From DASQHY01 sp035602605 (GTDB lineage: Bacteria > Acidobacteriota > Terriglobia > Acidiferrales > UBA7541): 64,000 nucleotides of DNA. Below, piece after piece: positions 62,502-64,000 of this stretch. Location: positions 62,001 to 126,000 of the forward strand of contig DATNLZ010000105.1 in the NCBI GenBank assembly GCA_035602605.1, in the 5' to 3' direction. Within the stretch, counting starts at the first letter, position 1, and the number at the start of each line of letters is the position of its first letter. The notes under the pieces were generated by a model. It was not told the DNA's origin. It was given only the letters and a program-made list of their open reading frames with translations, and did not search any database. Position numbers and translations under genes: made by a program.

Positions 62502-63388
62502 CGAGGTTTCTGCAGGATCTCTTCGAATTTGTCGAGCACGCCGCGCGCGCCAGCGAGTGTGTTGGTGATCGCGCCGCCATCGGGATATCCCGAAGCACTA
62601 GAGGGTAACTCTTTCAGCTCGAGGACGAGCGGCAGATTCGGGGTCGGCGCGCCGCTCAACATTGCGAGTGCCGCTGGCCACTCTATGGAACCCTCGTAGG
62701 GCAGCAAATGTTCGTCTTTATCGCCGTGATTATCATGGATGTGCGTAGTGGCGACGTGTTCACGCATCACTTCGAAGCTGCGTGCGACGCGCTCGTCGGC
62801 GGGCCCCTCTTCCACATTCGCATGGCCGATATCAAAGCAAAGACGCAAGCCGCTAAGCTTCGTCTCTTCGATAAACGAACGCAGGCTGGCAGGTGAGCCC
62901 ATTTCGCTCACGGTGTTTTCGAGAGCAATCGTCACGCCGCGCTGCTTGGCGAAAATAACAAGGTGCTCGAGCGAGCTGAAAGCAGCATCTTTTTTGCGGT
63001 CGTCGATCGTATCGCGGGAAGTTCCAAAGTGCTGAATGAGAAACGAAAATGGTATTTGCTCGGCGACGTCAATGGCGCGCTTGATTTCGTCCACGGCGTC
63101 AAGGCGGCGCATGCGCTCCTGCGCGCAAATCGAAAGCGGCACGCCGCTTTCGCGCCCGGGAAGAAAATCTCTCCCCGTGGGAGAGTGCAGGGAATGCAGC
63201 CTCAAGTTGTTGCCGGACAGAGCGCTGGCCAGTTCGCGCACGTCTACAGGGGAGCGGTAATCAAAGTGGCTGTGCGAGCAGAACAGTTCGATGGCCGAGA
63301 ATTTTGCGGAGGCAATTTCGGTGAGCAACGCTGGTGTGAGTTTGCGATTCAGGAAGAGATAGGTGGAGAGAACCCTTTGGGTCGGCAT
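62498..63388 (-). CDS. Sugar phosphate isomerase/epimerase (AP endonuclease 2-like TIM barrel)
   Basis: A 296-residue protein of the xylose-isomerase-like TIM-barrel superfamily. The family pattern is EIASAKFSAIELFCSHSHFD near the N-terminus, IALENTVSEMGSPASLRSFIEE (metal Glu), LRLCFDIGHANVEEG (Asp and His ligands), HVATTHIHDNHGDKDEHLLPYEGSIEWP and LVLELKEL. The substrate is unknown; endonuclease IV proper is unlikely. It sits in the run from gamma-glutamyltransferase to ddl, 19 bp after the former. Confidence 0.86.
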   Translation of the reverse strand: MPTQRVLSTYLFLNRKLTPALLTEIASAKFSAIELFCSHSHFDYRSPVDVRELASALSGNNLRLHSLHSPTGRDFLPGRESGVPLSICAQERMRRLDAVDEIKRAIDVAEQIPFSFLIQHFGTSRDTIDDRKKDAAFSSLEHLVIFAKQRGVTIALENTVSEMGSPASLRSFIEETKLSGLRLCFDIGHANVEEGPADERVARSFEVMREHVATTHIHDNHGDKDEHLLPYEGSIEWPAALAMLSGAPTPNLPLVLELKELPSSASGYPDGGAITNTLAGARGVLDKFEEILQKPR

Positions 63389-63407
63389 AATGGAAATGCG
63401 CGGAGAG

Positions 63408-64000
63408 TCAATATCCTTCCGCGGCCCCCTGGTCGCGCGGATCGGCCGCGCCTAACCGCTCTCCGGTGCGTGGATCGATACCGATGGCATTCACCAGGCC
63501 AATATGCGCGCGGCGCACAATTTTGTGGCCACGCGCTTCGAGCGCCTGCGCCACAGAGTCGGGAAAGCTGCGTTCGACGGCGAGCGTGTCGGGCAGCCAC
63601 TGGTGATGAAAGCGTGGCGCGTTGATGGCCGCCTGCGCTTCCATTCCGAGGCGCATCCAGTTCAGCACACTGAGCAATGTCACATTGATGATGGAAGGGC
63701 CGCCTCGAGAGCCGGTAACGAAACTGAGTTTTCCGTTGCGCAAAACAATTGTCGGCGTCATGGAGCTCAGCGGACGCTTGCCCGGTGCGATAGCGTTAGC
63801 TTCGGATTGAATCAGGCCGAACAATTTATTGGGCACTCCGGGCTGCGTCGTGAAATCGTCCATTTCGTTGTTCAGAAGAAAGCCTGCCGTGCAGGTTACT
63901 CCCGAGCCGAAACCGCCATTCAGCGTGAATGTATTTGCGACAGCGTTGCCGGCCGCGTCGACCACGGAGAAGTGCGTTGTGTTGCCGCCCTCGGTTGGGC
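63408..64000 (-). CDS. ggt: Gamma-glutamyltransferase (partial, N-terminus off window)
   Basis: About 197 C-terminal residues of a GGT. The self-cleavage and catalytic threonine is within EGGNTTHFSVVDAAGNAV, so the visible part is essentially the whole small subunit. Other marks: FGSGVTCTAGFLLNNEMDDF, KRPLSSMTPTIV, FVTGSRGGPSIIN, AINAPRFHHQWLPD and GLVNAIGIDPRTGERLGAADPR. The family cleaves glutathione and gamma-glutamyl compounds, usually in the periplasm; its signal peptide lies outside the window. Confidence 0.92.
   Translation of the reverse strand, partial: PTEGGNTTHFSVVDAAGNAVANTFTLNGGFGSGVTCTAGFLLNNEMDDFTTQPGVPNKLFGLIQSEANAIAPGKRPLSSMTPTIVLRNGKLSFVTGSRGGPSIINVTLLSVLNWMRLGMEAQAAINAPRFHHQWLPDTLAVERSFPDSVAQALEARGHKIVRRAHIGLVNAIGIDPRTGERLGAADPRDQGAAEGY

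Noticed and set aside
1..64000. CRISPR arrays, tRNA or rRNA genes, insertion sequences, prophage genes, DnaA boxes
   Set aside because: No regular short repeats, T-loop/anticodon patterns, transposase or integrase motifs, or clusters of TTATCCACA-like boxes were found.

Overview
The window reads as chromosomal DNA of a soil-type Acidobacteriota, probably a Terriglobia/Koribacter-like lineage. The main clue is two very large MacB-type permeases of the 'acidobacterial duplicated orphan permease' (ADOP) family. Supporting clues are a moderately high GC content, an asparaginyl-tRNA synthetase, a PEGA-domain Ser/Thr kinase, and many secreted or lipid-anchored proteins typical of a Gram-negative envelope. 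This assignment is inference from gene content; no rRNA or other phylogenetic marker was available. I saw no tRNA, rRNA, CRISPR array, insertion sequence or prophage. A perfect 16-bp parS-like palindrome at 24928-24943 suggests the window lies in the origin-proximal part of the chromosome.

Layout. 1-12.6 kb: two related modules of efflux/export ABC genes (ATPase, ADOP permease, HlyD/MacA adaptor) with response regulators, mostly on the minus strand, interrupted by an aldo/keto reductase and an SDR oxidoreductase. A short fossil of a third ADOP permease tail sits at 10030-10102. 12.9-14.6 kb: a membrane-anchored trypsin-like protease with a degenerate receiver domain. 14.8-20.9 kb: an aromatic amino acid operon trpC-trpF-trpB-trpA-chorismate mutase-DAHP synthase-prephenate dehydrogenase. 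20.9-22.4 kb: the two subunits of a 3-oxoacid CoA-transferase. 22.5-26.1 kb: small hypotheticals, PgsA-type phosphatidyltransferase, a zinc-ribbon rhomboid protease, an RlpA/SPOR lipoprotein (its start overlaps parS), and a HIT protein.

26.1-37.8 kb is a signalling block on the minus strand: a CHASE2 adenylate cyclase, a double-FHA protein coupled to a PP2C phosphatase, an RmuC protein, a HEAT/PilZ protein, and a membrane Ser/Thr kinase with BON-like and PEGA extracytoplasmic domains. 38-48.7 kb is a mixed region: radical SAM enzyme, outer-membrane barrel protein, a frameshifted cupin gene, an alpha/beta hydrolase with TPRs, a ferritin-VIT1 fusion (MbfA-like), fumarase, a secreted acetamidase, a TlpA-like thioredoxin, a 7Fe/8Fe ferredoxin and a DUF309 protein. 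48.8-51 kb is a GH57 glucan enzyme.

51-56 kb holds the most suggestive neighbourhood. egtB-egtD (ergothioneine biosynthesis) is transcribed away from an OpuC-type ABC importer (ATPase, permease, lipoprotein binding protein), so the importer may handle ergothioneine, hercynine or another betaine. 56-64 kb: a Trm112/YcaR-like protein, an RfaE1/HldE-type heptose kinase, a SYLF protein, and a minus-strand operon-like run of gamma-glutamyltransferase (cut by the window end), sugar isomerase, asnS, arginase and D-Ala-D-Ala ligase.

Starts were chosen by Shine-Dalgarno matches, signal peptide placement and overlap with neighbours. Coordinates include the stop codon.
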